Part shown: positions 21,189 through 30,029 of the stretch, one piece after another
How positions within the stretch are numbered: position 1 is the stretch's first letter
Layout: each line of letters starts with the position of its first letter
Source of the DNA: Synechococcales cyanobacterium bin31.maxbin.ball.101
GTDB taxonomy: Bacteria > Cyanobacteriota > Cyanobacteriia > Leptolyngbyales > Leptolyngbyaceae
DNA: 32,538 bases
Direction of reading: 5' to 3'
NCBI GenBank assembly: GCA_013298165.1
Contig: JAAFJU010000045.1
Coordinates: forward strand, 1-32,538
Position numbers and translations under genes: made by a program
The notes under the pieces: generated by a model
The model's database searches: none
The model's input: the letters and a program-made list of their open reading frames with translations, nothing else
What the model was told of the DNA's origin: nothing

Positions 21189-24146
21189 ATGCGATCGAAC
21201 CTCTTTGCGTCAGGACTAGCAATCGTGCTGGGCGTGGGAAGTCCGATCGTGGGGGCGGTGGTGATGCCGGAGGGGGCGATCGCGCAGCAGAATACGAGTG
21301 AGATCGATCGGGCGATCGAAGAAGGGGTGAAGTTATGTAGAGAGGGCCGTAGAGAGTCATTTTTGGCTGCGATTAGACAATTTGAAATTGCTGTCCGATT
21401 AAGCCAAGTCGAAAACAATAAGGTAAAACAATCTTTGGCCTTGGTTTGGTTGGGGTTTATCTACGACTCATTGGGCGAAAAGCAGAAAGCACTGGACTAT
21501 TACAATCAAGCCTTGCCACTCAGACATGCGGGGGGCGATCGAGCGGGCGAAGCGGTGGTCCTCATCAATATCGGTCTTGTCTACGCCGAATTGGGCGAAA
21601 GTCAGAAAGCGCTGGGCTATTACAATCAAGCCTTGCCAATTTTGCGAGCAGTAGGCAATCGAGCAAGCGAAGCGGCGACCCTTAACAATATCGGTAGAGT
21701 CTACTCTGTATTAGGCGAAAATCAGAAAGCACTGGACTATTACAATCAGACATTGCCACTCACCCGTACGGTGGGCGATCGATCAGGTGAAGCAAGGACC
21801 CTCAATAATATCGGTCGTGTCTACGATAATTCGGGCGAAAAGAAGAAGGCACTGGACTATTACAATCAAGCCTTGCCAATTCTTCGTGCAGTGGGAGATC
21901 GATTGGGCGAAGGGAACACCATCAATAATATCGGTGGAGTCTACGACGATTTGGGCGAAAAGCAGAAGGCGCTGGACTACTACAATCAAGCTTTGGCAAT
22001 TCTTCGTGCAGTGGGAGATCGATCGGGCGAAGGAACAACCCTCAGCAATATCGGTGGAGTATACGATAATTTGGGCGAAAAGCAGAAAGCATTGGACTAT
22101 TATAATCAAGCTTTGCCGATTCTTCGTGCGGTAGGTAATCGATTGGTCGAAGCAGCGACCCTCAACAGTATCGGCAGTGTTTACAACACATTAGGCGAAA
22201 AGCAGAAAGCACTGGACTATTACGATCAAGCTTTGCCAATTCTTCGTGCGGTGGGCAGTCGATTGGTCGAAGCAGCGACCCTCAATAGTATTGGTCTTGT
22301 CTACTTCACATTGGGAGAGAATAAGAAAGCAATGGACTATTACACTCAATCTTTACCTATTCGTCGTGCGGTGGGCGATCGTTCGGGCGAAGCAACGACT
22401 CTCAATAATATTGGCCTTGTCTACTTCGCATTAGGCGAAAAGCAGAAAGCACTGGACTATTACAATCAAGCCTTGCCACTCAGACGTGTCGTGGGCGATC
22501 GATCGGGCGAAGCAACAACCCTAAACAATATCGGATATTTGATTGCTGCTCAGAAACAACCAGAACTCGCGATTGTCTTTTACAAACAATCCGTCAGCAT
22601 TTACGAAACCCTTCGCCAAGACATTCGGACACTCCCAAAAGAAACTCAACAAACCTATACCAAAACTGTTGAGAGTACTTATCGAGAACTTGCCGATCTA
22701 CTCCTGAAAGCCGATCGTATCCTCGAAGCGCAACAAGTCCTCGACCTCCTCAAAGTCCAAGAACTCAATACCTATTTGAAAAACGTTCGCAGTGCTAGCC
22801 AATCCCTCGACAACCTGCCACCCGAAACTGAAATCCTCAAAAAATACAATGCGATTCAAACCAGCGCGATCGCCCTTGGACAAGAACTCGCCACACTAAG
22901 ACAAACGCCAGAACCCTCGCGCACCCGACAGCAAACCGATCGCATTGCCCAACTCGACAAACTCCAAGACGAACTCAATCAACAATTTAACAGCTTCACC
23001 GATCGTCCCGACATCCAAAAGCTCATCGAATCTCTCAGCCCCAAAGTTCGCCGCCAAACCGTAGACACCGCCGATCTCAACGCCCTCCGCGCCAATCTCA
23101 AACAACTCAATGCCGTGATGATCTATCCCTTGATTTTGGACGATCGGCTGGAACTGATCATCACCACCCCCGACGCCCCACCCCTACGCCGCACCGTCAA
23201 TGTCAAACGAGAGGAACTCAATAAAGCGATCGTCGAATTCCGCAACGAACTCAGTCCCAACGGCGATCCCACTGATGCCAAACGTCACGCCCAAAGCCTC
23301 TACAACTGGCTGATCAAACCCCTCGAAGCCGACTTAAAGGCAAGCAATCCCAAAACTCTAATCTATGCACCGGATGGACAATTGCGCTACATCCCGATCG
23401 GCGCACTCCACGACGGAAAACAATGGCTAACCGAACGCTATGCCATTAATATTATTACTGCAAAATCCCTCACAAATTTAACGCAACAACCCCAACAACA
23501 ACCCAAAATTCTCGCAGGGTCGATCGGGGGCAAAGAATCAGACAATCTCACCGTCAATGTCGGAACCCGATCGTTCCCCTTTGCAGGATTGCCCTTTACC
23601 AATGCCGAAATCGATTCCATCCAAAGCCTCCAACCCAACACCCAAGCCCTCAAGGAAAACCAGTTCCTCCTATCAAACATCAAACCCAAATTTGCCGACT
23701 ACAACATTCTGCATTTAGCCACCCACGCCGCGATCGTCCCTGGCGATCCGCAAGACTCCTTCATTCTCTTCGGCGGAAAAACAACCGCAACGCTACGAGA
23801 AATCGAAAACTGGACCCTGAGTAACTTTGATCTCGTCGTGCTCAGCGCTTGCGAAACGGGCCTCGCTGGAAACTTTGGTGCCAATGGTGAGGAAATTCTC
23901 GGACTGGGCTACCAATTCCAAAGCCGAGGCGCAAAAGCCACGATCGCTTCCCTCTGGCGCGTCGCCGACGACAGCACTCAACAGCTCATGACCGAGTTTT
24001 ACAAAGCCCTAAAATCCGGTCAACCCAAAGCCCAAGCCCTCCAAACCGCCCAACGCGCCCTCATCTCAAAACAAGATCCCAAGAACCCCGACTTTAATCA
24101 GCCCTACCACTGGGCTAGCTTTATTTTGATCGGCAATGGGCTTTAG
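21189..24146 (+). CDS. Secreted TPR-CHAT domain protein
   Basis: 985 residues. The signal peptide (about 1-33, ending AIAQQ) implies export from the cytoplasm. Nine canonical tetratricopeptide repeats of exactly 40 residues follow (about 80-440; unit core 'NIG.VY..LGEKQKALDYY'), then a degenerate tenth. A helical linker (about 470-640) leads to a C-terminal CHAT domain, a caspase-like protease fold, with catalytic His846 in HLATHA and Cys888 in LSACETG. The ending 'QPYHWASFILIG' is typical of CHAT proteins. Such proteins are numerous in cyanobacteria. Some CHAT proteases serve in defence or programmed death, but an exported TPR-CHAT has no settled role. GGGAG (21178-21182) precedes the ATG. 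Confidence 0.93.
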   Translation: MRSNLFASGLAIVLGVGSPIVGAVVMPEGAIAQQNTSEIDRAIEEGVKLCREGRRESFLAAIRQFEIAVRLSQVENNKVKQSLALVWLGFIYDSLGEKQKALDYYNQALPLRHAGGDRAGEAVVLINIGLVYAELGESQKALGYYNQALPILRAVGNRASEAATLNNIGRVYSVLGENQKALDYYNQTLPLTRTVGDRSGEARTLNNIGRVYDNSGEKKKALDYYNQALPILRAVGDRLGEGNTINNIGGVYDDLGEKQKALDYYNQALAILRAVGDRSGEGTTLSNIGGVYDNLGEKQKALDYYNQALPILRAVGNRLVEAATLNSIGSVYNTLGEKQKALDYYDQALPILRAVGSRLVEAATLNSIGLVYFTLGENKKAMDYYTQSLPIRRAVGDRSGEATTLNNIGLVYFALGEKQKALDYYNQALPLRRVVGDRSGEATTLNNIGYLIAAQKQPELAIVFYKQSVSIYETLRQDIRTLPKETQQTYTKTVESTYRELADLLLKADRILEAQQVLDLLKVQELNTYLKNVRSASQSLDNLPPETEILKKYNAIQTSAIALGQELATLRQTPEPSRTRQQTDRIAQLDKLQDELNQQFNSFTDRPDIQKLIESLSPKVRRQTVDTADLNALRANLKQLNAVMIYPLILDDRLELIITTPDAPPLRRTVNVKREELNKAIVEFRNELSPNGDPTDAKRHAQSLYNWLIKPLEADLKASNPKTLIYAPDGQLRYIPIGALHDGKQWLTERYAINIITAKSLTNLTQQPQQQPKILAGSIGGKESDNLTVNVGTRSFPFAGLPFTNAEIDSIQSLQPNTQALKENQFLLSNIKPKFADYNILHLATHAAIVPGDPQDSFILFGGKTTATLREIENWTLSNFDLVVLSACETGLAGNFGANGEEILGLGYQFQSRGAKATIASLWRVADDSTQQLMTEFYKALKSGQPKAQALQTAQRALISKQDPKNPDFNQPYHWASFILIGNGL
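21435..22530 (+). repeat. 120-bp coding tandem repeats (TPR array)
   Basis: The DNA repeats with a strict 120-base period. The segment around GGCGAAAAGCAGAAAGC recurs at about 21475, 21595, 21715, 21835, 21955, 22075, 22195, 22315 and 22435, with few substitutions between neighbouring units. The similarity holds at silent sites as well as in protein, which points to recent duplication or gene conversion. Copy number may vary between strains. Confidence 0.9.
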
Positions 24147-24329
24147 ACTCTACAGTGGTCTGAGCCTCAATAAATAATTTACAACTTCGACTAGTACTTA
24201 TATACTGTGATGATTCCGAGTAGATTTGGCGGTCGTCAAGATTTTTGACTCGTTTCGTCCAGATCGACTTACACTAGACCGCATCTTTGTCACGATCGTC
24301 CTCCTCACATTTCCTGAGCGAAACCTCGC

Positions 24330-27300
24330 GTGTTTGTTAAACGGCTAGAACTCACAAATTTTAAATCCTTCGGCGGAACGACCCAGGTGCCGATTTTGCC
24401 TGGGTTTACGGTGATCTCGGGTCCCAATGGGTCCGGGAAGTCGAATCTTTTGGATGCAATCCTGTTCTGCTTGGGGTTGGCGGGGTCTAAGGGGATGCGG
24501 GCGGAGCGGTTGCCGGATCTCGTCAATCAGGCACAGAGTGGGCGCGGACGGACGGTGGAAGCCAGTGTGACGGTGACGTTTGACCTGTCGGATGATTTGG
24601 AGTTGCTTAAGGATGAGAATCCTGATGGAACGACGACTCAGGCGATCGTCCTAGAAAATAATGAGTGGAATGTGACGCGGAAGCTGCGGGTGACGCAGCA
24701 GGGCACCTATACGTCCAATTATTTTATCAATGGCGAATCCTGTACGCTGACGGACTTGCATGAGCAGTTGAACCGCTTACGGGTCTATCCCGAGGGCTAT
24801 AACGTCGTGCTGCAAGGGGACGTGACGCGGATTATTTCCATGAATCCTCGGGAGCGACGGGAGATTATTGATGAGCTGGCGGGGGTGGCGACCTTCGATC
24901 GCAAAATTGTGCAGGCTCGGGAAAAGCTGGATGCGGTGAAGGATCGGGAAGATCGCTACCGGATTGTGGAGCGGGAGTTGATGGATCAGCGCGATCGGCT
25001 GTCTCAGGATCGCACCAAGGCTGAGAAGTATAAGAAGCTGCGGGCGGAGATGCAGGAGAAGTCGCAGTGGGAGGCCGTATTTAAGTTTCAGCAGTCGCAG
25101 AAGCAGGTTGAGAAGATTTCGGGGCAGATTGCGAAGGGCGACACTGAGGTGATGACGCTGACGCAGCAAATTGAGGCGTCGGAAATTCAAATTAAGACGA
25201 TCGGCGCTGAACTGGATGTTCTCAATGCCAAGGTCCGATCGCTGGGAGAAGCGGAACAAATCGCCCTCCAGTCTCAGCTTGCGACCCGTGAAGCGGAGTT
25301 GCGGCAGTTGGAACGGGCGACGCTGGACTTACAGACGAGCGATCGGGAGACCCAGGGGACGATCGGGCGGATTCAAGGGGAGTTGGCGGAGCAGACGGCC
25401 CTGCTGACAAAGGCGACGGAGTCTCAGGCCGCGCTAGAAGGCCAAGATTTGAAACGGGCGACGGATGAGCGGCAGGCGGCGACGGAAGCGCTGGAGAAGG
25501 CTCGTGTGGAGGCCAGTCAGTCTGCGGCCAGTGCGGAGGCTTGGGTGCAGGAGCAGACGGCACTGCGGCATCAGATTGATAGTATTTTGTTGACCTTAGA
25601 GCCGCAGCGGACAGAACAAGCTCGGCTGGTGGAACGATCGAGTCAGTTGACCCGGCAATTGGAAGAGCAAACCCGATCGCGGGATGGCTTAGCGTTGCAG
25701 TTGCGCGATCGGCAGGCGGAGCAGGAGAGTTTGGCGACGGATTTGACGCAGGCGATGCAAGCAGTGCAGAACTTGGCGCAGGAGATCAGTGCGATCGATC
25801 AGGAATTGCAAATTCAAAAAGATACGCAGACTCGATTGCAAAATGAACAAAAGGAAAAGCAACGAAAGCTTGACAAACTCGAAGCGCAAAAACATGCGAT
25901 TCAGGAAGCCCAAGGAACCTTTGCGACTCAGGTGATTTTGGGCATGGAAATGTCTGGAGTCCATGGTTTAGTCGCGCAATTAGGTCAGGTGAGTGGGCAA
26001 TATCAGTTGGCCTTGGAAATTGCGGCAGGCGCACGATTGGGTCATCTCGTCGTGGATGATGATTCCATTGCGGCGGCGGCGATCGAGATTTTGAAAAAGC
26101 AACGGGCCGGACGGGCGACCTTCTTACCGTTGAACAAAATCCGCGCACCCCAGATTCCCGATGCCTCTAAGATCAAAACGTTGAATGGCTGTGTGGGCTA
26201 TGCGATCGATTTGATCAATTGCGACGATAAGTATTGGGATGTGTTTGCCTATGTGTTTGGGGCGACGGTGGTGTTTGAATCCATCGATCGGGCGAGACAA
26301 AACATTGGCAAATTCCGCATGGTGACATTGGATGGGGAACTGTTGGAATCCAGTGGGGCCATGACCGGGGGAAGCATTGGTAAGTCCACGCTGCACTTTG
26401 GGTCGGGTCAGGCACGGGAATCCTCGGAAGTCGTGAGTTTGCGCGATCGGTTGGCGGAAATTGATACCGTATTGTTCCGCTGCGAAGATGCGATCGCCAA
26501 GGGCACAATTACCCATCAGAACAAAACCAAACAATTGATTGAAGCGCGTCAGAAATATCGTGAATTGGAAATCAACAATACGCAGATCACAAAAGACATT
26601 GGCCAATTAACAGAACAAATTGAGCTATTAACCCACCAATTACAGCAGCAAACCCTAGAAAGCACTACAGCGGGCGATCGTTTGGTGTTCCTAAATGATT
26701 CATTGCCGCACCAGGAAGCCCAGTTAGCTGAACTTCGCACCGCGCTTGAAGTCTTAGAACAATCGCAAAACCATAGTGAATGGCAAGGCATTCAATCGGT
26801 GTTGCGTCAGCTTGAAACAGTGTTGGCGGATAAAGACAAAGCGTTGCGATCGATCGAGCAGCAGCTCTTAGAGTTTAGCAATCAAAAACTGCGATCTGAA
26901 GAACGCATTGAACAGGGTCAAATTCGACTACAAGAACTGCGCGATCAACAACTCAACGCACTTCAGCAAATTGCAACGATCGATGCCCAAAAGCTAGAAA
27001 TCAACGAAGCCCTCACCACCCTTCGCGCCTCCCTCACCGAACTGGATAAAACCCTCGGAGAAGAGCGCCACAAGCGGGATGCCCTCGATCGTCAACTCCG
27101 CGACCTCCAAACCCAGCGTCAACAGGCCGATTGGCAACGAGGCAAGACAACGGAGAGTTTGGTCAGTCTACGCCAAGACCTTGTGACACTTCAGGAAACC
27201 CTGACGACTCAAGAACAAGAATTACCGGAGCCATTGCCAGAGATTCCAGAAGATGCATCGCGAGATTTGGCGGCGTTGCAACATGAAATCCGATCGTTGC

Positions 27301-27926
27301 AAAAACGATTGCAATCCATGGAACCTGTGAATATGCTGGCGCTGGAGGAGTACGATCGGACTCAGGAGCGATTGCAAGAGTTAACGGATAAACTCACGAC
27401 GCTGGAAGAAGAGCGAACTGAATTGTTACTCCGCATCGAAAACTTTACAACGCTACGAGTGCGGGCATTTAGAGAAGCCTATGACGCTGTTGACACTAAT
27501 TTCCAAGAAATTTTTGCAACGCTGTCTGAAGGCGATGGCCGCTTGCAGCTTGAAGACGCACAGGATCCCTTTAATGGCGGTCTGAACCTCATCGCACACC
27601 CCAAGGGCAAGCAGGTTCAGCGTCTAGCGTCCATGTCTGGGGGCGAGAAATCCTTAACAGCCTTGAGTTTTATTTTCGCCTTGCAGCGCTATCGTCCCTC
27701 GCCGTTTTACGCCTTTGACGAGGTAGACATGTTCCTCGACGGGGCGAACGTGGAGAAACTGGCGCGCATGATTAAGCATCAGGCGACTTTAGCGCAGTTT
27801 ATGGTGGTAAGTCTGCGGCGACCAATGATTGAATCTGCGCAACGAACGATCGGTGTCACTCAAGCGCGTGGAGCTTATACCCAGGTGATTGGTATTCAGC
27901 TTGAAGCATTGGCAGGAGCTAGTTAG
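24330..27926 (+). CDS. smc: Chromosome segregation protein SMC
   Basis: 1198 residues with the full SMC architecture. The head starts 'VKRLELTNFKSFGG' with Walker A GPNGSGKS (31-38). A long coiled coil follows (about 170-520). The hinge (about 530-680) includes 'GVHGLVAQLG', 'GHLVVDDDSIAAAAIE' and 'GAMTGGSIG'. A second coiled coil (about 690-1020) leads to the C-terminal head with signature 'SMSGGEKSLTALS' (about 1100-1112) and Walker B 'FYAFDEVDMFLD' (about 1126-1137). SMC compacts and separates the chromosome with ScpA and ScpB, which are not in this window. The start is GTG at 24330. A possible promoter, TTGACT (24245-24250) and TACACT (24270-24275), has a long 19-base spacer. A Uma2 gene follows after 4 bases. 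Confidence 0.97.
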   Translation: MFVKRLELTNFKSFGGTTQVPILPGFTVISGPNGSGKSNLLDAILFCLGLAGSKGMRAERLPDLVNQAQSGRGRTVEASVTVTFDLSDDLELLKDENPDGTTTQAIVLENNEWNVTRKLRVTQQGTYTSNYFINGESCTLTDLHEQLNRLRVYPEGYNVVLQGDVTRIISMNPRERREIIDELAGVATFDRKIVQAREKLDAVKDREDRYRIVERELMDQRDRLSQDRTKAEKYKKLRAEMQEKSQWEAVFKFQQSQKQVEKISGQIAKGDTEVMTLTQQIEASEIQIKTIGAELDVLNAKVRSLGEAEQIALQSQLATREAELRQLERATLDLQTSDRETQGTIGRIQGELAEQTALLTKATESQAALEGQDLKRATDERQAATEALEKARVEASQSAASAEAWVQEQTALRHQIDSILLTLEPQRTEQARLVERSSQLTRQLEEQTRSRDGLALQLRDRQAEQESLATDLTQAMQAVQNLAQEISAIDQELQIQKDTQTRLQNEQKEKQRKLDKLEAQKHAIQEAQGTFATQVILGMEMSGVHGLVAQLGQVSGQYQLALEIAAGARLGHLVVDDDSIAAAAIEILKKQRAGRATFLPLNKIRAPQIPDASKIKTLNGCVGYAIDLINCDDKYWDVFAYVFGATVVFESIDRARQNIGKFRMVTLDGELLESSGAMTGGSIGKSTLHFGSGQARESSEVVSLRDRLAEIDTVLFRCEDAIAKGTITHQNKTKQLIEARQKYRELEINNTQITKDIGQLTEQIELLTHQLQQQTLESTTAGDRLVFLNDSLPHQEAQLAELRTALEVLEQSQNHSEWQGIQSVLRQLETVLADKDKALRSIEQQLLEFSNQKLRSEERIEQGQIRLQELRDQQLNALQQIATIDAQKLEINEALTTLRASLTELDKTLGEERHKRDALDRQLRDLQTQRQQADWQRGKTTESLVSLRQDLVTLQETLTTQEQELPEPLPEIPEDASRDLAALQHEIRSLQKRLQSMEPVNMLALEEYDRTQERLQELTDKLTTLEEERTELLLRIENFTTLRVRAFREAYDAVDTNFQEIFATLSEGDGRLQLEDAQDPFNGGLNLIAHPKGKQVQRLASMSGGEKSLTALSFIFALQRYRPSPFYAFDEVDMFLDGANVEKLARMIKHQATLAQFMVVSLRRPMIESAQRTIGVTQARGAYTQVIGIQLEALAGAS

Positions 27927-27930
27927 GGAG

Positions 27931-28686
27931 ATGCAACTTCCAGATCACAAGCAACTCCCTGAATCGGATGGTAGTTTTGTGAAAAACTTTCAAGAACATC
28001 CGCAAAGCCTGCTGCTAACGAGTTCAATTTGTCCAACGTTAGACGCATTGCATCCAACGGGAGATTACGCGATCGGCCAAGATTGTGGAATTTATTGGAG
28101 AATGGCGGAACCCCCGGAATCAGGGGCTGAGGCTCCGGATTGGTTTTATGTTCCCAATGTGTCGCCGTTACTGGATGGCGAACGACGACGATCGTATGTG
28201 TTGTGGAAAGAAATTATTGCACCATTGATTGCGATCGAATTTACGAGTGGGGACGGCGCTGCTGAGCGCGACGCAACATCGCCGTTGCGAGCCGCAGGGG
28301 ACAAAGCAGGGAAGTTTTGGGTGTATGAACAAGCGGTGAGGATCCCGTTTTATGCGATCTATGAAGTGGAGAAAGCCTCGGTGGAGGTGTATCAATTGGT
28401 AGAATCTCACTATCAGCGCTGTCTTCCCAATGAGCGAGGTCATTTTGCGATCGGGAGCTTGGGCGTCGAGTTGGGAATTTGGCAGGGGATCTACATGAAT
28501 CAAAATCTGCCTTGGCTGCGCTGGTGGGATCAAGATGGCAATCTGTTGCTAACGGGCGAGGAACGGGCCAGGAAAGCAGATTCTCGGGCGGATGCGGCGG
28601 ATTCTCGGGCGGATGCGGCGGAACGGCGATCGGAAGCATTGGCTGCAAAGTTACGAGAATTAGGGATTGATCCAGAGACATTATGA
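27931..28686 (+). CDS. Uma2-family endonuclease-like protein
   Basis: 251 residues from the ATG at 27931, beginning MQLPDHKQLPESDGSFVKNF. Uma2 (DUF820) is a PD-(D/E)XK family greatly expanded in cyanobacteria, often of unknown target. 'GQDCGIYWRM', 'GAEAPDWFYVPNV' with Asp70 and 'IAPLIAIEFTSGDG' with Glu103 mark the core. The usual ExK lysine is replaced by Thr/Ser ('EFTS'), which is common in this subfamily. The C-terminal tail is a coiled coil with a duplicated 21-base unit encoding 'DSRADAA'. A frame upstream of 27931 overlaps smc and is not used. GGAG abuts the ATG, so spacing is tight. Confidence 0.88.
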   Translation: MQLPDHKQLPESDGSFVKNFQEHPQSLLLTSSICPTLDALHPTGDYAIGQDCGIYWRMAEPPESGAEAPDWFYVPNVSPLLDGERRRSYVLWKEIIAPLIAIEFTSGDGAAERDATSPLRAAGDKAGKFWVYEQAVRIPFYAIYEVEKASVEVYQLVESHYQRCLPNERGHFAIGSLGVELGIWQGIYMNQNLPWLRWWDQDGNLLLTGEERARKADSRADAADSRADAAERRSEALAAKLRELGIDPETL

Positions 28687-28690
28687 ACCT

Positions 28691-29275
28691 CTAATCCCGT
28701 TTCTGTTGCTCCAATGCATCAATCAATCGCAAAACCATCCATTCATAGGTTGAATCTAGGGATTGCGATTGTTGAAAAATGCCATTGAGTTCCAATTGGG
28801 CATAACCGAAAAATGAGGCATTTAACATACGGGCAGAATGAATGATTTCAATCTCATTAAAACCCCAAGGAATTAACGCATCAGCATAGAGTTGCATAAT
28901 GCTGTTATAAAACACCGAAAACTCTTGATCAATCAAATTCATTCGGTGCGAAGCGGCGATCGAAAGTAATTCTGGATTGCTTTTCGCACATTGACGATAA
29001 CTGAGCGCGATCGCAAAAAGCTGCTCCTGTCCGGTCATTCCAGCTTTTAACGAAGCCTGAGCATAGGTCAAAAACTGCTGCCAGCCATGGAGCGCCACTA
29101 AACGGTATAAATCATCGTTTCCTTTGACATGGTTATACATCGAAGGGGGCTGAATGCCCAATTGCCTCGCAACCCGATTGATTCCCAGAGAAGACTCGCC
29201 CTCCGATCGCAAAACTTCGATCGCCGCTTCGAGGATTGAAGCTTGAGTGAGGGTTGGACCTTTGGGACGAGCCAT
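28691..29275 (-). CDS. TetR/AcrR-family regulator with WHG-type C-terminus
   Basis: 194 residues. The N-terminal helix-turn-helix is 'INRVARQLGIQPPSMYNHV' (32-50) followed by 'KGNDDLYRLVALHGW'. The pattern 'LHGWQQFLTYAQASL' and the all-helical remainder match the TetR group with a WHG ligand domain. It follows the YiaA/YiaB-like gene on the same strand, separated by 56 bases that hold six copies of a 7-base repeat. A perfect palindrome in front of the operon (29653-29698) is its likely operator, implying autorepression relieved by an unknown ligand. No ribosome site is visible: the bases before its ATG are the repeat. Confidence 0.92.
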   Translation of the reverse strand: MARPKGPTLTQASILEAAIEVLRSEGESSLGINRVARQLGIQPPSMYNHVKGNDDLYRLVALHGWQQFLTYAQASLKAGMTGQEQLFAIALSYRQCAKSNPELLSIAASHRMNLIDQEFSVFYNSIMQLYADALIPWGFNEIEIIHSARMLNASFFGYAQLELNGIFQQSQSLDSTYEWMVLRLIDALEQQKRD

Positions 29276-29280
29276 TTTCG

Positions 29281-29322
29281 ATTTTGGATTTTGGATTTTG
29301 GATTTTGGATTTTGGATTTTGG
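29281..29322. repeat. Heptameric tandem repeat (six ATTTTGG)
   Basis: Six perfect copies of ATTTTGG, then a partial copy, end 5 bases before the TetR start codon as read on the minus strand (where the unit reads CCAAAAT). Short heptameric tandem repeats between genes are known in heterocystous and other cyanobacteria (STRR class). They lie where the ribosome site of the regulator should be. Confidence 0.9.
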
Positions 29323-29331
29323 ATTGAAAGC

Positions 29332-29622
29332 CTATTTTAAGGGATGGTGGTCTGAAAGTAGCTTTTCGACTCTAGCGCCATCGACGCGGGCCGTGAGGCG
29401 TTTGTTATCGTCAATGTCACGAACGGTTTTCGAGAGACTCATGGTGGAGGCGATCGAAAAGGTAAACCCTACCCCCATATAGCCTTTCATCCAACCGTCC
29501 ACAGGCAAAAAGACAATACCGATCGTCACCGCAGAGGTGGACAAGAGAAAGGACGCCCAAGTCTGGAAAACCCAAGCTGCACTATGCTCTTGGGGCAAAG
29601 ACAAATCACGCGATCGAGTCAT
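29332..29622 (-). CDS. YiaA/YiaB-family two-helix membrane protein
   Basis: A 96-residue protein with two membrane helices: 'TWASFLLSTSAVTIGIVFLP' and 'WMKGYMGVGFTFSIASTMSL'. It ends 'SKTVRDIDDNKRLTARVDGARVEKLLSDHHPLK' (in parts: SKTVRDIDDN, RVEKLLSDHH). This is the YiaA/YiaB inner-membrane domain pattern; the family has been tied to stress responses, but its molecular function is unknown. It is first in an operon with the TetR regulator. AGGAG lies 7 bases before its ATG (29620-29622), and the palindromic operator with a good promoter lies just upstream. Confidence 0.9.
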   Translation of the reverse strand: MTRSRDLSLPQEHSAAWVFQTWASFLLSTSAVTIGIVFLPVDGWMKGYMGVGFTFSIASTMSLSKTVRDIDDNKRLTARVDGARVEKLLSDHHPLK

Positions 29623-29652
29623 GACAAAATCTCCTAAAACGATTGAATGGGG

Positions 29653-29705
29653 ATTAAACTAACACTATTAGATTAAATACTAATAGTGTTAGTTTAATTT
29701 GTCAA
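29653..29705 (-). promoter_or_regulatory. Promoter and palindromic operator of the YiaA/YiaB-TetR operon
   Basis: Perfect 19-base inverted arms at 29653-29671 and 29680-29698 are separated by 8 bases. Each arm contains its own quasi-palindrome (CTAACACTATTAG and its mirror, centred at 29665 and 29686, 21 bases apart). Two TetR dimers could thus bind on one face of the helix. On the minus strand TTGACA (29705-29700) and TAGTAT (29682-29677) are 17 bases apart, so a bound repressor would cover both the spacer and the -10. Binding by the neighbouring TetR protein is inferred from location. Confidence 0.85.
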
Positions 29706-29795
29706 GTCATCTTTGTCGGGTGATAGTCCGGTCAGATGGGTAGCCGATCAATGCCATATAATAAGAATGCGCTCTCATCGATCGGAGTCATCCCT

Positions 29796-30023
29796 ATGGA
29801 AATTGCCCCTCACATTAATGTTGATCCTGCCATCTGTGGTGGGACTCCGGTTATTACAGGCACTCGAATTCCGGTTTCGATCGTGATTGGTGCGCTTGCT
29901 AGTGACATGACGGAAGAGGAAGTGATGTATGAGTACGTTCTGAATCAAGTCCAAATCAAAGCGTCATTGGCTTATGCTGCCAGTCTTGTCAGCCATGTAG
30001 AAGTTTTTCCGATCGGAGCGTAG
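29796..30023 (+). CDS. DUF433 antitoxin candidate (second pair)
   Basis: 75 residues from the ATG at 29796, MEIAPHINVDPAICGGTPVITG..., with GGAG 9-12 bases upstream. It has the textbook DUF433 signature 'CGGTPVITGTRIPVSIVIG', then 'MTEEEVMYEYVLNQVQIKASLAYAA' (in parts). A frame open to 29736 adds 20 unconserved residues and is not used. The DUF5615 gene follows after 6 bases. It is a predicted antitoxin or regulator for that PIN-like partner. Confidence 0.9.
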   Translation: MEIAPHINVDPAICGGTPVITGTRIPVSIVIGALASDMTEEEVMYEYVLNQVQIKASLAYAASLVSHVEVFPIGA

Positions 30024-30029
30024 TGCTGC

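Noticed and set aside
28561-28640. Tandem 21-base repeat in the Uma2 tail as a separate element
   Set aside because: Only two in-frame copies encoding a coiled-coil heptad; ordinary for this family.
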